From: an uncultured Alphaproteobacteria bacterium | Lineage (GTDB): Bacteria > Pseudomonadota > Alphaproteobacteria > Rhizobiales > Aestuariivirgaceae | NCBI GenBank assembly: GCA_937873445.1 | Contig: CALMWF010000046.1 | Location: 62,001-126,000, forward strand | Length of the DNA stretch: 64,000 bases | Direction of reading: 5' to 3' | In this document: positions 1-11,261 of the stretch, in pieces | Position numbering within the stretch: position 1 is the stretch's first letter | Layout: the number at the start of each line of letters is the position of its first letter | The notes under the pieces: generated by a model | Told to the model about the DNA's origin: nothing | The model's database searches: none | The model's input: only the letters and a program-made list of their open reading frames with translations | Translations under genes and position numbers: made by a program

Positions 1-1
1 G

Positions 2-733
2 CCGCCGTTCCCGGCCAATGTCGGCCTTTATGGCGCGCCCACCACCGTCAACAATGTTGAATCCATCGCCGTCACCGGCACCATCCTGCGCCGTGGCGCC
101 ACCTGGTTCAATTCCATCGGCAACCCCAACAATGTCGGCACCAAGCTGTTCTGCATTTCCGGCCATGTGAACACGCCGTGCAATGTGGAAGAGGCCATGG
201 GCATTCCCTTCCGCGAACTCATTGAAAAGCACGCCGGTGGCGTGCGCGGCGGCTGGGACAATCTGCTCGCCGTCATTCCCGGCGGCTCGTCGGTGCGCAT
301 GGTGCCCGCCGCCCAGATCATCGACACGCCCATGGACTTCGACTCCCTCGGCAAGCTGCGCTCCGGCCTCGGCACGGCGGCGGTCATCGTCATGGACAAG
401 TCCACCGACCTGATCCGGGCCATCGCCCGGCTCGCCTATTTCTACAAGCATGAAAGCTGCGGCCAGTGCACGCCCTGCCGTGAGGGCACCGGCTGGATGT
501 GGCGCATTCTCACCCGCATGGCCGAAGGCCGCGCCGAAAAGCGCGAGATCGACATGCTGCTGGACGTGACCAGGCAGGTGGAGGGCCACACCATCTGCGC
601 CCTGGGCGACGCCGCCGCCTGGCCGGTGCAGGGCCTCATCACCCATTTCCGCCACGTCATCGAACAGCGCATCGACCAGTATTCAGCCAACCCCGATCAT
701 GACGGCGCCGTGCGCCGGGTCGCGGCGGAGTAA
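2..733 (+). CDS. nuoF: NADH-quinone oxidoreductase subunit F (partial, 5' end outside window)
   Basis: This is the C-terminal 243 residues of the complex I subunit that binds FMN and NADH and passes electrons to the N3 4Fe-4S cluster on the cytoplasmic arm. The frame is open from base 2 and begins with the conserved [18 protein letters not shown] stretch of NuoF, so the start codon lies upstream of the window. The cluster ligands are visible as [12 protein letters not shown] and a later HTICALGD. The TAA stop lies five bases before nuoG, consistent with one operon. NuoE would be expected just upstream. Confidence 0.97.
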   Translation, partial: PPFPANVGLYGAPTTVNNVESIAVTGTILRRGATWFNSIGNPNNVGTKLFCISGHVNTPCNVEEAMGIPFRELIEKHAGGVRGGWDNLLAVIPGGSSVRMVPAAQIIDTPMDFDSLGKLRSGLGTAAVIVMDKSTDLIRAIARLAYFYKHESCGQCTPCREGTGWMWRILTRMAEGRAEKREIDMLLDVTRQVEGHTICALGDAAAWPVQGLITHFRHVIEQRIDQYSANPDHDGAVRRVAAE

Positions 734-737
734 GCCC

Positions 738-2816
738 ATGCCCAAGATCAAGATCGACGGAACGGAAATCGAAGTCGAGAACGGCACGACGCTGCTCCAG
801 GCCTGCGAGCAGGCGGGGGCCGAGGTGCCGCGCTTCTGTTATCATGAGCGCCTGTCGGTGGCGGGCAACTGCCGCATGTGTCTGGTGGAAGTGAAGGGCG
901 GTCCGCCCAAGCCCCAGGCCTCCTGCGCCATGTCGGTGAATGACCTGCGCCCCGGCCCCAATGGCGAACCGCCGGAGGTGTTCACCAACACCCCCATGGT
1001 GAAGAAGGCGCGCGAGGGTGTGCTGGAATTCCTGCTCATCAACCACCCGCTGGACTGCCCCATCTGCGATCAGGGCGGCGAGTGCGACCTGCAGGATCAG
1101 GCCGTGGCCTATGGCGTCTCCGGCAGCCGCTTCAAGGAAAACAAGCGCGCGGTGGAAGACAAGTATTTCGGCCCGCTGGTCAAGGGTGAGATGACCCGCT
1201 GCATCCTGTGCAGCCGCTGCGTGCGCTTCACCACAGAAGTGGCGGGCATTCAGCAGATGGGCATCACCGGGCGCGGCGAAGACGCCGAGGTCACCACCTA
1301 TATGAACGCCATCATCGGCTCGGAATTGCAGGGCAATGTCATTGACCTGTGCCCGGTGGGGGCGCTCACCAGCCTGCCGTATGAATTCAAGGCCCGCCCC
1401 TGGGAACTGCGCAAGACCGAAACCATCGATGTCATGGACGCGGTAGGCTCTAACATCCGGGTTGATGCCCGCGGCCGCGAGGTCATGCGCATTCTGCCGC
1501 GCACCCATGAGCTGGTGAACGAGGAATGGATTTCCGACAAGACCCGCTTCGTCTGGGACGGGTTGAAGGCCCAGCGTCTGGACCAGCCCTATATCCGCGA
1601 ATTCGGCAAGCTCCGCCCCGCCAGCTGGACCGAGGCGCTGGACCGTGTGGCCCAGAAGGCCAAGACCACCGCCCCCGCCCGGATGGGCTTCATTCTCGGC
1701 GATCTCGTCTCCGCCGAGGAGGCCTTCTCGCTCAAGACCCTGGCCGACCAGCTGGGCACCGCCAACATTGACTGCCGTCAGGATGGCGCCGTGCTGGGTG
1801 AGCGTGGCGGCCGTGCGGCCTATCTGTTCAATTCCACCATTGCCGGGATTGAGGACGCCGACCTGATCATTCTCGTCGGCACCAATCCGCGCCTTGAGGC
1901 GCCGGTGCTGAATGCCCGCATCCGCAAGCGCTACAACCGCGGCGGCCTTGCCGTGGCCGTGGTCGGTGAACAGGCCGACCTCACCTACAAATATGACTAT
2001 CTGGGCACCGGGCCGGAAACCCTCGCCAAGCTTGATCCCGCCCGCTTCGCCAAGGCGCAGAAGCCCATGGTGATCGTCGGGCAGGGGGCGCTGGCCCGGC
2101 CCGATGGCCGCGCCGTTCTGGCGCTTGCCGCCAGGTTTGCCGCCGCCATTGGCGTGGTGCGCGGCGACTGGAACGGCTTCAACATTCTCCACACTGCGGC
2201 AGGCCGCGTTGGCGCGCTGGACGTGGGTGCGCTGCCAGGCAAGGGCGGCATGGATGTGGCCGGCATGGTGAAGGCAGCAGGCGAAGGCGCGCTTGATCTT
2301 CTGTTCCTTGCCGGGGCCGATGAAATTGACATGCAGGCCCTGGGCACTGCCTTTGTGGTCTATATGGGAAGCCATGGCGATGCCGGTGCCCACCGCGCCG
2401 ATGTCATTCTGCCGGGCGCTGCCTATACCGAAAAGTCGGCCACCTATGTGAACACCGAAGGCCGGCCCCAGCTTGCCCTCTCCGCCGCCTTCCCGCCGGG
2501 CGAGGCGCGCGAGGACTGGGCCATTCTGCGCGCCCTGTCGGCCGAACTGGGCGCCACCCTGCCGTGGAACAGCCTCGCCGAACTGCGCAGCGACATGTAT
2601 GCCAAAGCGCCGTGGCTGGCCGCCCTCGATCAGGTGATGCCGGCCGATCCGGCGCGGCTTGCCGAACTGGGCAAGGGCGAAGGCCGCACCACGGTCAATC
2701 CCTTCCATTCGCCCGTGCGCGACTTCTACCTCACCAACCCCATTGCCCGGGCCAGCCGCATCATGGCCCAGTGTTCCGAACTCAAGACCGGCGGCAGCAG
2801 GGAGGCGGCGGAATAG
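738..2816 (+). CDS. nuoG: NADH-quinone oxidoreductase subunit G
   Basis: This 692-residue subunit carries several iron-sulfur clusters in the peripheral arm of complex I. Ligands are visible in order: a 2Fe-2S ferredoxin domain (C34, C45, C48, C63), the His-ligated N5 cluster (H103, C107, C110, C116), and an N4 cluster (C155, C158, C161, C205). A molybdopterin-oxidoreductase-like domain fills the rest. I see no extra N7 cluster motif after C205, as usual for alphaproteobacterial and mitochondrial forms. ATG 738 was chosen over upstream in-frame codons because it follows the nuoF stop directly and begins MPKIKIDG. Confidence 0.97.
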   Translation: MPKIKIDGTEIEVENGTTLLQACEQAGAEVPRFCYHERLSVAGNCRMCLVEVKGGPPKPQASCAMSVNDLRPGPNGEPPEVFTNTPMVKKAREGVLEFLLINHPLDCPICDQGGECDLQDQAVAYGVSGSRFKENKRAVEDKYFGPLVKGEMTRCILCSRCVRFTTEVAGIQQMGITGRGEDAEVTTYMNAIIGSELQGNVIDLCPVGALTSLPYEFKARPWELRKTETIDVMDAVGSNIRVDARGREVMRILPRTHELVNEEWISDKTRFVWDGLKAQRLDQPYIREFGKLRPASWTEALDRVAQKAKTTAPARMGFILGDLVSAEEAFSLKTLADQLGTANIDCRQDGAVLGERGGRAAYLFNSTIAGIEDADLIILVGTNPRLEAPVLNARIRKRYNRGGLAVAVVGEQADLTYKYDYLGTGPETLAKLDPARFAKAQKPMVIVGQGALARPDGRAVLALAARFAAAIGVVRGDWNGFNILHTAAGRVGALDVGALPGKGGMDVAGMVKAAGEGALDLLFLAGADEIDMQALGTAFVVYMGSHGDAGAHRADVILPGAAYTEKSATYVNTEGRPQLALSAAFPPGEAREDWAILRALSAELGATLPWNSLAELRSDMYAKAPWLAALDQVMPADPARLAELGKGEGRTTVNPFHSPVRDFYLTNPIARASRIMAQCSELKTGGSREAAE

Positions 2817-2817
2817 C

Positions 2818-3534
2818 ATGAAGCGCCTCGGCATCATCGGCGGCATCAGCGCGGCATCCACTGCCCACTACTATGCCCTCATCAATGAGGGGGTGCAGGC
2901 GCGGCTGGGCGGTCTGGCGCAGGCCGAACTGCTGATCTGGTCGGTGAACTTCGCCGATGTGGCGGCCCTTCAGGAAAAGGGCGACTGGCAGACGCTGGGC
3001 GTCATGTTCGCCGACATTGCCCGCCGTCTGGAGGGGGCAGGGGCCGAAGCCATCATCATCGCCGCCAACACCATGCACAAGGTGGCCGATGAGGTGACGG
3101 CGGCGGTGACCATTCCGCTCTTGCACATCGCTGACATCACGGCGGCCGCCATCCGCCGCACCGGGCTGAAGCGCCCCGGCCTCATGGCCACCGCCTACAC
3201 CATGGAGCAGGATTTCTATGTCGGCCGCTTCCGCGACCGCCACGGCCTGTCGCTGCTGATCCCCGGCGAGGCCGACCGCCGCGACACCCACCGCATCATC
3301 TATGACGAATTGTGCCGCGGCGTGACCACCGATGTCTCACGCGCCCGCTATGAGGACATTGCCCGCGCCCTGGTGACGCAGGGCGCCGACTGCCTCATTC
3401 TCGGCTGCACCGAAGTCGGCATGCTGCTTAACCAGGGCAATGTGCCGGTGCCGGTTTTCGACACCACCCAGTTACACACCAAGGCCGCAGTGGACTTTGC
3501 CACAGGCCACAGCCTGCAACAGGCGGCGGAGTAG
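2818..3534 (+). CDS. Asp/Glu racemase-family protein with altered active site, inside the nuo operon
   Basis: A 238-residue protein aligning end to end with E. coli YgeA-type amino-acid racemases: GGISAAST near the N-terminus, NTMHKVADE at 84-92 and ILGCTE around C197. The family normally uses two catalytic residues, Cys/Cys, or Thr83/Cys197 in the E. coli enzyme as I recall it. Here C197 is kept but positions 82-83 are Ala-Ala, so the first acid/base is missing. The ATG is one base after the nuoG stop and the TAG is four bases before nuoH, so the gene is cotranscribed with complex I. A conventional racemase is doubtful; a one-sided isomerase, a binding protein or another amino-acid activity is possible. 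Confidence 0.85.
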   Translation: MKRLGIIGGISAASTAHYYALINEGVQARLGGLAQAELLIWSVNFADVAALQEKGDWQTLGVMFADIARRLEGAGAEAIIIAANTMHKVADEVTAAVTIPLLHIADITAAAIRRTGLKRPGLMATAYTMEQDFYVGRFRDRHGLSLLIPGEADRRDTHRIIYDELCRGVTTDVSRARYEDIARALVTQGADCLILGCTEVGMLLNQGNVPVPVFDTTQLHTKAAVDFATGHSLQQAAE

Positions 3535-3538
3535 AGAG

Positions 3539-4558
3539 ATGAGCGTCTGGTTTGAAACCTATCCCTGGCTGTTCCGCACCTTCGTCATCGCGGGCGTTCT
3601 GGTGGGCGTGCTGCTTTCCACCGCCGTGCTGATTTACGGCGAGCGCAAGATCTGGGCGGCGGTTCACATGCGCCGCGGCCCCAATGTGGTGGGCCCCTGG
3701 GGCGTGCTGCAGCCCATTGCCGACTTCCTGAAATTCATCCTCAAGGAAAGCATGGTGCCGGACGGCGCCAACAAGGGCGTGTTCATCATCGCGCCGCTGC
3801 TGTCGGTCATTCTCGCCATTTCCGCCTGGGCGGTCATTCCCGTCAGCAAGGGCTGGGTGGTGGCCGATATCAATGTCGGCATCCTCTACATCTTCGCCGT
3901 GTCGTCGCTGGGCGTCTATGGCATCATCATGGCCGGCTGGGCCTCCAACTCGAAATATCCCTTTCTGTCGGCGCTGCGCGCCGCCGCCCAGATGGTGTCC
4001 TATGAAGTCTCCATCGGCTTCGTCATCGTCACCGTTCTGTTGTGCGCGGGCTCACTGAACCTCAGCCAGATCGTCGAGGCGCAGAACAGCAAATGGGGCA
4101 TGTTCGGCTGGTACTGGTTGCCGCTGTTGCCCATGTTCGTCATCTTCTTCATTTCCGCCCTGGCCGAAACCAACCGCCCGCCCTTTGACCTTGCCGAAGC
4201 GGAGTCGGAACTGGTGGCGGGCTACATGGTGGAATATTCATCCTCGCTGTTCCTGCTCCAGTTCCTCACCGAGCTGGTGGCCATTCTCGGCATGTCGTCG
4301 CTGGCGGCGGTCCTGTTCCTCGGCGGCTGGCTGCCGCCCTTCAACGTTGCCCCCTTCACCTGGGTGCCGGGTCTGGTCTGGTTCCTCATCAAGGCCTGGG
4401 CCGTGGTGCTGATGTTCTCCATCGCCAAGGTCATCGTGCCGCGCTACCGCTATGACCAGCTGATGCGCCTGGGCTGGAAGGTGTTTCTGCCGATATCGAT
4501 CTTCTATGTCGTGCTGGTGGCGGGTGTTCTGGTCACCATGGGATGGCTGCCGAAATGA
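3539..4558 (+). CDS. nuoH: NADH-quinone oxidoreductase subunit H
   Basis: A 339-residue integral membrane subunit that forms part of the quinone chamber where the peripheral arm meets the membrane arm. The sequence has about eight hydrophobic helices and the conserved cytoplasmic loop motif [20 protein letters not shown], which lines the quinone tunnel. The N-terminal [16 protein letters not shown] segment is also typical. ATG 3539 was preferred to in-frame codons upstream because those lie within the preceding racemase-like gene. The stop overlaps the start of the next small gene (ATGA). Confidence 0.97.
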   Translation: MSVWFETYPWLFRTFVIAGVLVGVLLSTAVLIYGERKIWAAVHMRRGPNVVGPWGVLQPIADFLKFILKESMVPDGANKGVFIIAPLLSVILAISAWAVIPVSKGWVVADINVGILYIFAVSSLGVYGIIMAGWASNSKYPFLSALRAAAQMVSYEVSIGFVIVTVLLCAGSLNLSQIVEAQNSKWGMFGWYWLPLLPMFVIFFISALAETNRPPFDLAEAESELVAGYMVEYSSSLFLLQFLTELVAILGMSSLAAVLFLGGWLPPFNVAPFTWVPGLVWFLIKAWAVVLMFSIAKVIVPRYRYDQLMRLGWKVFLPISIFYVVLVAGVLVTMGWLPK

Positions 4559-4803
4559 CTGCCTCCGCCGCACATAGCCTTTTGGGCGCGCTCGTCTTCA
4601 CGGTGCTGGGCATCGTGGAAGTGTGGATCGTGGCGCGGTTTGTCTATCCGGGTCTGCGCCAGCGCCATGAACTGGCCAAGGTGACGCAGACGCATAAGGT
4701 TGATCCGCAGCGCATCATGGACGTGGTGCGCCTGCAAGGTCTGGTGCTGCTGCCGGTGCTGGGCTTCATCGTGGGACCGCGCCTCTTTGCCGGGGTGGAG
4801 TGA
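4555..4803 (+). CDS. Small membrane protein between nuoH and nuoI, unknown function
   Basis: An 82-residue protein starting at the ATG that overlaps the nuoH stop by four bases; its TGA is four bases before nuoI. It has one clear hydrophobic helix at about residues 8-28 ([19 protein letters not shown]) and a second at about 60-78 ([13 protein letters not shown]), joined by a charged loop rich in His, Arg and Lys. It is not one of the 14 core complex I subunits. Its tight coupling to nuoH and nuoI suggests an accessory or assembly role, which is inference. I do not recognise a family. Confidence 0.75.
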   Translation: MTASAAHSLLGALVFTVLGIVEVWIVARFVYPGLRQRHELAKVTQTHKVDPQRIMDVVRLQGLVLLPVLGFIVGPRLFAGVE

Positions 4804-4807
4804 GACA

Positions 4808-5296
4808 ATGAGACTTGCACAAGCTGCCCGTTCGCTGTTCCTGACGGAGTTCCTCTCCGCCACCTGGCTGGCGACGAAATATTTCTTCCGCCCCAAGGCG
4901 ACGCTGAACTATCCCCATGAGAAGGGCATTCTGAGTCCGCGCTTCCGGGGTGAACATGCGCTGCGCCGCTACCCCTCCGGCCAGGAGCGCTGCATTGCCT
5001 GCAAGCTGTGCGAGGCCATTTGCCCGGCCCAGGCCATCACCATTGAAGCGGGCCCCCGCCAGAATGACGGCACGCGCCGCACCACCCGCTATGACATCGA
5101 CATGACCAAATGCATCTACTGCGGCATGTGTCAGGAAGCCTGCCCGGTGGACGCCATTGTGGAGGGGCCGAACTTCGAATTCGCCACCTACACGCGCGAG
5201 GAGCTGTTCTACAACAAGGACAAGCTGCTGGCGAACGGCGACCGCTGGGAGCGTGAGATCGCCCGTAACATCGCGCTCGATGCGCCATACCGCTGA
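4808..5296 (+). CDS. nuoI: NADH-quinone oxidoreductase subunit I
   Basis: A 162-residue ferredoxin-like subunit that carries clusters N6a and N6b, linking NuoG to the terminal N2 cluster. Two complete 4Fe-4S motifs are present: [12 protein letters not shown] (C62, C65, C68, C72) and [12 protein letters not shown] (C102, C105, C108, C112). The length matches alphaproteobacterial NuoI and mitochondrial TYKY. ATG 4808 follows the small upstream gene by four bases. nuoJ starts 11 bases after the stop. Confidence 0.98.
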   Translation: MRLAQAARSLFLTEFLSATWLATKYFFRPKATLNYPHEKGILSPRFRGEHALRRYPSGQERCIACKLCEAICPAQAITIEAGPRQNDGTRRTTRYDIDMTKCIYCGMCQEACPVDAIVEGPNFEFATYTREELFYNKDKLLANGDRWEREIARNIALDAPYR

Positions 5297-5307
5297 GGGC
5301 AGGGACC

Positions 5308-5913
5308 ATGATTGCCACCATCTTCTTCTACCTCTTCGCCACCGTCGCCCTCGCTGCGGCGGTCATGGTCATCACCGCGCGCAATCCGGTGCATTCGGTG
5401 CTGTTCCTCATCCTCACCTTCTTCAATGCGGCGGGCCTGTTCCTGCTGCTGGGGGCTGAATTCCTCGCCATGATGCTGGTGGTGGTCTATGTCGGCGCGG
5501 TGGCCGTGCTGTTCCTGTTCGTGGTCATGATGCTCGATGTGGACTTTGTCGAACTGCGCCAGGGCATGTTGAAATACTGGCCGGTGGGGGCGGTCATCGG
5601 CCTTATCATCCTGGCCGAACTGGCGCTGGCCCTCATCACCTGGCAGATCAGCCCGCAGGCCATGATGACCGCACCTGCCGCCGCCGTGGGCGCCGTCACC
5701 AATACCGAGGCCCTCGGCCTTCTGCTCTACACCAAATATTTCTACTTCTTCCAGGCGGCGGGCCTCGTGCTGCTCACCGCCATGATCGGGGCCATCGTGC
5801 TGACACTGCGCCACAAGGCCCATGTCAAGCGCCAGGTGGTGGCCGATCAGGTGGCGCGCAAGGCCGCCACCTCCGTTGAAATCCGCAATGTTGAACCGGG
5901 GCAGGGCCTATGA
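5308..5913 (+). CDS. nuoJ: NADH-quinone oxidoreductase subunit J
   Basis: A 201-residue membrane subunit of the complex I proton-translocating arm (ND6 homologue). Five hydrophobic segments are visible. The segment containing [20 protein letters not shown] includes the conserved TM3 pi-bulge region that takes part in coupling. The C-terminus is basic and cytoplasmic. The stop overlaps nuoK by four bases (ATGA), implying translational coupling. Confidence 0.96.
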   Translation: MIATIFFYLFATVALAAAVMVITARNPVHSVLFLILTFFNAAGLFLLLGAEFLAMMLVVVYVGAVAVLFLFVVMMLDVDFVELRQGMLKYWPVGAVIGLIILAELALALITWQISPQAMMTAPAAAVGAVTNTEALGLLLYTKYFYFFQAAGLVLLTAMIGAIVLTLRHKAHVKRQVVADQVARKAATSVEIRNVEPGQGL

Positions 5914-6218
5914 TCATCGGGTTGCCGCACTTCCTCACCGTCGCCGCCATCCTGTTCATGATCGGCGTGTTCGGCATTTTCCTGAACCGCAAGAACGTCA
6001 TCATCATCATGATGTCGATCGAACTCATCCTGCTGTCGGTCAACATCAACCTCGTGGCCTTCTCGCACTTCCTCGGCGATCTCGTCGGCCAGGTTTTTGC
6101 CCTGCTGGTGCTCACCGTGGCGGCCGGCGAAGCGGCCATCGGCCTTGCCATCCTTGTCACCTATTTCCGCAACCGCAACACTATCGCGGTTGACGATATC
6201 AACATCATGAAAGGCTGA
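5910..6218 (+). CDS. nuoK: NADH-quinone oxidoreductase subunit K
   Basis: A 102-residue, three-helix subunit (ND4L homologue) of the complex I membrane arm. It carries the conserved membrane glutamates of the family in [17 protein letters not shown] and [14 protein letters not shown], which lie on the proton path. The length is standard. The start codon overlaps the nuoJ stop, and nuoL begins eight bases after the nuoK stop. Confidence 0.97.
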   Translation: MIIGLPHFLTVAAILFMIGVFGIFLNRKNVIIIMMSIELILLSVNINLVAFSHFLGDLVGQVFALLVLTVAAGEAAIGLAILVTYFRNRNTIAVDDINIMKG

Positions 6219-6226
6219 ACCGGATC

Positions 6227-8284
6227 ATGTATCAGGCCATTGTCTTTCTGCCGCTGCTGGGCGCCCTCATCGCCGGACTGGGGGGCACCAGGATCTTCTC
6301 CATGCTGGGCAAGGACGCCGACGTCTATGGCGACCACGCGGCCCACGGCCATGACCCCCATGACAGCCATGACGCGGCGGCCCACGGCCATGATGACCAT
6401 GGCCACCACGGCCACTATGACGGGCCCAACTGGCCCATGTATCTCACCACCGGCCTGCTGCTCGTATCAGCGCTGCTGTCATGGATTGTCTTCCTGGGCT
6501 TCCTGCACGAAGGCCATGACAGCCGCATGGAAATTGCCCGCTGGGTTACCTCCGGCGCGCTCACCACCAGCTGGGGCATCCGCATGGACACCCTCACCGC
6601 CGTCATGCTGGTGGTGGTCACCACGGTGTCGGCGCTGGTCCATGTCTATTCCCTCGGCTATATGAGCCACGACGAACACCAGCCGCGCTTCTTTGCCTAT
6701 CTCTCCTTCTTCACCTTCGCCATGCTCATGCTGGTGACGGCCGACAATCTCCTTCAGATGTTCTTCGGCTGGGAGGGTGTGGGCCTCGCCTCCTATTTGC
6801 TCATCGGCTTCTGGTATCAGCGGCCCTCGGCCAATGCCGCCGCCATCAAGGCCTTTGTGGTGAACCGGGTGGGTGACTTCGGCTTCATCCTCGGCATCGC
6901 CGCCTGCTACAAGATCTTCGGCACCATCGAGTTTGAGCCGCTGTTTGCCGCGGCCTCCGGCGCGGCAGGCAAGACCATTCATTTCCTCAGCTGGGATTTT
7001 GACGCGCTCACCACCATTTGCCTGCTGCTGTTCATGGGCGCCATGGGCAAGTCGGCCCAGTTCCTGCTTCACACCTGGCTGCCGGACGCCATGGAAGGCC
7101 CCACCCCCGTGTCGGCCCTCATCCACGCCGCCACCATGGTTACGGCGGGTGTATTCCTGGTGGCGCGCATGTCGCCGCTCTATGAGCTTGCCCCCGTGGC
7201 GCGCGAGGTGGTGGTCATCATCGGCGCGGTCACGGCCTTCTTCGCCGCCACCGTCGGCCTGGTACAGAACGACATCAAGCGCGTCATCGCCTATTCCACC
7301 TGTTCGCAGCTTGGCTACATGTTCGTGGCGCTCGGTGTGGGCGCCTATGGCGTCGCCATTTTCCACCTCTTCACCCACGCCTTCTTCAAGGCGCTGCTGT
7401 TTTTGGGCTCCGGCTCGGTCATTCATGCCATGTCGGGCGAGCAGGACATGCGCAAGATGGGCGGTCTCGCCCCCCACATCCGCATCACCTGGGCGCTGAT
7501 GATCATCGGCAACCTGGCGCTGACCGGCTTCCCCTTCACGGCGGGCTATTTCTCCAAGGACGCCATCATCGAAAGCGCCTTTGCCGCCCACAGCGGTGTC
7601 GGCACCATGGCCTTCTGGCTTCTGGTGGTGTCGGCGCTGTTCACCTCCTTCTATTCCTGGCGTCTTGCCTTCCTCACCTTCCATGGCAAGCCGCGGGCCT
7701 CGGGCGAGGTCATGGCCCACGTCCACGAAAGCCCCAATGTCATGCTGGTGCCGCTCTATGTACTGGCGGCGGGCGCGCTTCTGGCGGGCCTGGTCTTCCA
7801 GAACTATTTCATCGGCCACGAGGAGGCGACCTTCTGGGGCAAGGCCATCACCCGCCTGGCCGATAATGAAATCATCCACCACATGCACAGCGTGCCGGGC
7901 TGGGTGAAGCTTGCCCCCATGGTTGCCATGGTGCTGGGCTTCCTCACGGCGCTGTTGTTCTACATCATCAACACGGCGCTGCCGAAATACTTCGCCGAGG
8001 GGCTGGAGCCGCTTTACCGCTTCCTGCTCAACAAGTGGTATTTCGACGAGCTTTACGACTTCCTGTTCGTCGAACCGGCGAAGCGCCTGGGCCGCTTCCT
8101 GTGGAAGAAGGGCGACGGCGCGGTCATTGACGGCTTCGGCCCGGACGGTGTGTCGGCCCGCGTGCTGGACGTGGCGCGCGGCGCCGTCAGGCTGCAGAGC
8201 GGGTATGTCTATCATTATGCCTTTGCCATGCTGCTGGGGGTTGCCGCCCTCATCACCTGGTTCAGCTTTGCGGGAGCGCACTGA
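6227..8284 (+). CDS. nuoL: NADH-quinone oxidoreductase subunit L with His-rich loop
   Basis: A 685-residue antiporter-like subunit (ND5 homologue) at the distal end of the membrane arm. Family signatures include [49 protein letters not shown] and [16 protein letters not shown]. The C-terminus has the extra helix region that runs along the arm. It is somewhat longer than many NuoL proteins because of a His/Asp-rich insertion at residues 37-63 (11 histidines) between the first two hydrophobic segments. The stop overlaps nuoM (ATG at 8284). Confidence 0.97.
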   Translation: MYQAIVFLPLLGALIAGLGGTRIFSMLGKDADVYGDHAAHGHDPHDSHDAAAHGHDDHGHHGHYDGPNWPMYLTTGLLLVSALLSWIVFLGFLHEGHDSRMEIARWVTSGALTTSWGIRMDTLTAVMLVVVTTVSALVHVYSLGYMSHDEHQPRFFAYLSFFTFAMLMLVTADNLLQMFFGWEGVGLASYLLIGFWYQRPSANAAAIKAFVVNRVGDFGFILGIAACYKIFGTIEFEPLFAAASGAAGKTIHFLSWDFDALTTICLLLFMGAMGKSAQFLLHTWLPDAMEGPTPVSALIHAATMVTAGVFLVARMSPLYELAPVAREVVVIIGAVTAFFAATVGLVQNDIKRVIAYSTCSQLGYMFVALGVGAYGVAIFHLFTHAFFKALLFLGSGSVIHAMSGEQDMRKMGGLAPHIRITWALMIIGNLALTGFPFTAGYFSKDAIIESAFAAHSGVGTMAFWLLVVSALFTSFYSWRLAFLTFHGKPRASGEVMAHVHESPNVMLVPLYVLAAGALLAGLVFQNYFIGHEEATFWGKAITRLADNEIIHHMHSVPGWVKLAPMVAMVLGFLTALLFYIINTALPKYFAEGLEPLYRFLLNKWYFDELYDFLFVEPAKRLGRFLWKKGDGAVIDGFGPDGVSARVLDVARGAVRLQSGYVYHYAFAMLLGVAALITWFSFAGAH
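6335..6415 (+). other. Histidine-rich coding insertion in nuoL
   Basis: These bases encode NuoL residues 37-63, which contain 11 His and many Asp, Ala and Gly in an HGHD-like pattern. The loop lies between the first and second hydrophobic segments. Such stretches often bind Zn, Cu or Ni in other proteins; a metal role here is inference. Confidence 0.85.
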
Positions 8285-9798
8285 TGTCCTGGCCCATTCT
8301 CTCGCTGGTCACCTTCCTGCCGCTGGTCGGCGTGGCGGCCATCCTGTTTGCCCGCGGCGACGACGCGGCGGCCGACAACTACGCCCGCTGGACCGCGCTG
8401 TGGACCACGCTCGCCACCTTCATCCTGTCGCTCTTTGTGCTGTTCGGCTTCCAGTCCGGCCTGTCCGGCTTCCAGTTCACCGAAACCCATGACTGGGTGC
8501 CCGGCCTGTTCGGCTACCGCATGGGCGTGGACGGCATTTCCATGCCCTTCGTCATCCTCACCACCTTCCTCATGCCGCTGTGCATCCTGGCCTCGTGGTA
8601 TGTGACCAAGCGCGTCAAGGAATACATGATCGCCTTCCTGGTGCTGGAAACGCTGATGATCGGCGTGTTCTGCGCCCTTGATCTGGTGCTGTTCTACCTG
8701 TTCTTTGAAGCCGGCCTCATCCCCATGTTCCTCATCATCGGCGTGTGGGGCGGGCCGCGCCGGGTCTATGCCAGCTTCAAGTTCTTCCTCTACACGCTGC
8801 TCGGCTCGGTGCTCATGCTGCTGGCGGTCATTGCCATGTACTGGCACACCGGCACCACCGACATTGAAAAACTGCTGGCGCTGAACCCCGGCTTCCCGGC
8901 GGGCATGCAGATCTGGCTGTGGCTGGCCTTCTTTGCCTCCTTCGCGGTGAAAATGCCCATGTGGCCGGTCCACACCTGGCTGCCCGATGCCCATGTGGAA
9001 GCCCCCACGGCAGGCTCGGTCATCCTCGCCGCCATTCTGCTGAAGATGGGCGGTTACGGCTTCCTGCGCTTCTCGCTGCCCATGTTCCCGGATGCCTCGC
9101 TTTATTTCCAGCCGCTGGTTTATGTCCTCTCCCTCATCGCCATCGTCTACACCTCGCTGGTGGCCCTGATGCAGGAGGACATGAAGAAACTCATCGCCTA
9201 TTCCTCGGTGGCGCACATGGGCTTTGTCACCATGGGCATCTTCTCCATGACCCGTCAGGGCGTGGATGGCGCGGTGTTCCAGATGGTCAGCCACGGGCTG
9301 GTGTCGGGTGCGCTGTTCCTGTGCGTCGGCGTCATCTATGACCGCATGCACACCCGTGAGATTGCCGCCTATGGCGGTCTGGTCAACCGCATGCCGCTCT
9401 ATGCGGCGGTGTTCATGCTGTTCACCATGGCCAATGTCGGCCTGCCCGGCACCTCGGGCTTCGTCGGCGAGTTTCTCACCATCCTCGGTGCCTATCAGTC
9501 CAGCAGCTGGGTTGCCTTCTTCGCCGCCACCGGTGTCATCCTGTCGGCGGGCTATGCCCTCTGGCTTTACCGCCGCGTTGTCTACGGCGTGCTCGACAAG
9601 CCCGCCCTGGCCCACATTCCGGACATGACGCCGCGTGAACTGATGACGCTGGGGCCGCTGCTGCTGCTCACCCTTTACTATGGCGTCCACCCCACACCCA
9701 TTCTGGACGTGGTGGGCCCATCCGTTGAAAACCTCCTGAAGTCGGTTCAGGCCGCTGCTGCCGCCTCGCAGCAGGCTGCGGCCGTGCTCATCAAGTAA
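8284..9798 (+). CDS. nuoM: NADH-quinone oxidoreductase subunit M
   Basis: A 504-residue antiporter-like subunit (ND4 homologue) of complex I with about 14 hydrophobic helices. Family hallmarks include [43 protein letters not shown] and the Lys-bearing [20 protein letters not shown]. It starts within the nuoL stop codon (TGATG). The C-terminal tail is Ala/Gln-rich. Length and order match the standard nuoL-nuoM-nuoN arrangement. Confidence 0.97.
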   Translation: MSWPILSLVTFLPLVGVAAILFARGDDAAADNYARWTALWTTLATFILSLFVLFGFQSGLSGFQFTETHDWVPGLFGYRMGVDGISMPFVILTTFLMPLCILASWYVTKRVKEYMIAFLVLETLMIGVFCALDLVLFYLFFEAGLIPMFLIIGVWGGPRRVYASFKFFLYTLLGSVLMLLAVIAMYWHTGTTDIEKLLALNPGFPAGMQIWLWLAFFASFAVKMPMWPVHTWLPDAHVEAPTAGSVILAAILLKMGGYGFLRFSLPMFPDASLYFQPLVYVLSLIAIVYTSLVALMQEDMKKLIAYSSVAHMGFVTMGIFSMTRQGVDGAVFQMVSHGLVSGALFLCVGVIYDRMHTREIAAYGGLVNRMPLYAAVFMLFTMANVGLPGTSGFVGEFLTILGAYQSSSWVAFFAATGVILSAGYALWLYRRVVYGVLDKPALAHIPDMTPRELMTLGPLLLLTLYYGVHPTPILDVVGPSVENLLKSVQAAAAASQQAAAVLIK

Positions 9799-9808
9799 GG
9801 CCAAGCCC

Positions 9809-11254
9809 ATGTCGCTTCTTCAATCCGCCGACGCCCTCGCCGCCCTGCCGGAAATCGTGCTGGCGCTTTCTGCCATGGCGCTGCTCATGCTCGGCGTGTT
9901 CCGCAAGAAGGGGGCTGCCGACACGGTCACCTCGCTGTCGGTTCTGGCGCTGCTGGTCGCGGGCCTTCTGGTCATGGTCATGAACAGCGGCACCACTCTT
10001 CAGGCCGCCTTCGCCGGCGCCTTTCTGGTGGATTCCTTCGCCCGCGTCATGAAGATGCTGGCCATCTTCGGCTCGGCCGTGGCCATTGTCCTGTCGTGGC
10101 AGTTCATGCGCCGCGAAAATCTGGCCAGCTTTGAATATCCCGTGCTCATCCTGCTCGCCACGCTGGGCATGATGATGATGATCTCGGCCAATGACCTGAT
10201 TTCGCTCTATATGGGTCTGGAGCTGCAGTCGCTGGCGCTTTACGTCGTCGCCGCCATCAACCGCGACAATGCCAAATCCTCCGAGGCGGGGTTGAAATAT
10301 TTCGTCCTCGGCTCGCTGTCGTCGGGCATGCTGCTCTATGGCGCCTCGCTGGTCTATGGCTTCACCGGCACCACCGCGTTCCCGCTCATCAAGAACGTCA
10401 TCCTGTCGGGCGGCTCCAGCCTCGGCCTCATCTTCGGTCTGGTGTTCGTCATTGCCGGTCTGGCCTTCAAGGTTTCCGCCGTGCCCTTCCACATGTGGAC
10501 TCCCGATGTCTATGAAGGCGCGCCCACCCCGGTCACCGCCTTCTTCGCCGCCGCCCCCAAGCTTGCCGCCATGGCGCTGTTCACCCGCGTCATGGTCAGC
10601 GCCTTCCCCGGCATCACCCCGCAGTGGCAGCAGATCCTGGTTTTCGTTGCCATCGCCTCCATGGCGCTGGGCGCCTTCGCCGCCATCGGCCAGACCAACA
10701 TCAAGCGCCTGCTTGCCTATTCCTCCATCGGCCACATGGGCTATGCGCTGGTCGGCCTTGCCGCCGGTTCGGTGGAAGGCGTGCGCGGCGTCGTCATTTA
10801 CATGCTCATTTACGTGCTCACCACGCTGGGCGTTTTCGCATGCGTGCTGGCCATGCGGCGCAACGGCAAATATGTCGAGAACATCGCCGACCTCGCCGGC
10901 CTTGCCCGCACCAACCGGGGCCTTGCCTTCGTCTTCTCCATGCTCATGTTCTCGCTTGCCGGCATTCCCGTTCTGGCGGGCTTCTTTGCCAAGCTCTTCG
11001 TCTTCCTCGCCGCCATCAAGGCGGGCCTTCTCACCCTCGCCATCATCGGCGTCATCGCCTCAGTGGTTTCCGCCTTCTATTATCTGCGCATCGTCAAGAT
11101 CATTTACTTCGATGAGCCGGTGGCGGCCTTTGACGCCATGGATGCCGAGGTGAAAATGGTGGCCTATGCCTCGGGTGCCTTCGCCCTGCTGTTTGCCGTA
11201 TTTGCCCGGCCGCTGACCGATCTTGCCACGGTGGCCGCACTGTCCCTGTTCTGA
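9809..11254 (+). CDS. nuoN: NADH-quinone oxidoreductase subunit N
   Basis: A 481-residue antiporter-like subunit (ND2 homologue) next to NuoK in complex I. Visible motifs are [34 protein letters not shown] and [20 protein letters not shown], which carry the conserved channel Glu, Lys and His residues. It ends the nuo block; birA begins seven bases after its stop, so the operon probably continues. Confidence 0.97.
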   Translation: MSLLQSADALAALPEIVLALSAMALLMLGVFRKKGAADTVTSLSVLALLVAGLLVMVMNSGTTLQAAFAGAFLVDSFARVMKMLAIFGSAVAIVLSWQFMRRENLASFEYPVLILLATLGMMMMISANDLISLYMGLELQSLALYVVAAINRDNAKSSEAGLKYFVLGSLSSGMLLYGASLVYGFTGTTAFPLIKNVILSGGSSLGLIFGLVFVIAGLAFKVSAVPFHMWTPDVYEGAPTPVTAFFAAAPKLAAMALFTRVMVSAFPGITPQWQQILVFVAIASMALGAFAAIGQTNIKRLLAYSSIGHMGYALVGLAAGSVEGVRGVVIYMLIYVLTTLGVFACVLAMRRNGKYVENIADLAGLARTNRGLAFVFSMLMFSLAGIPVLAGFFAKLFVFLAAIKAGLLTLAIIGVIASVVSAFYYLRIVKIIYFDEPVAAFDAMDAEVKMVAYASGAFALLFAVFARPLTDLATVAALSLF

Positions 11255-11261
11255 GGGTGTG

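Noticed and set aside
657-2861. A long open frame on the minus strand opposite nuoG (and similar ones opposite nuoL, nuoM and hppA)
   Set aside because: These are antisense frames kept open by the high GC content and codon bias of the real genes. Their translations have no domain features, only Gly/Arg/His/Ala-rich low-complexity sequence.
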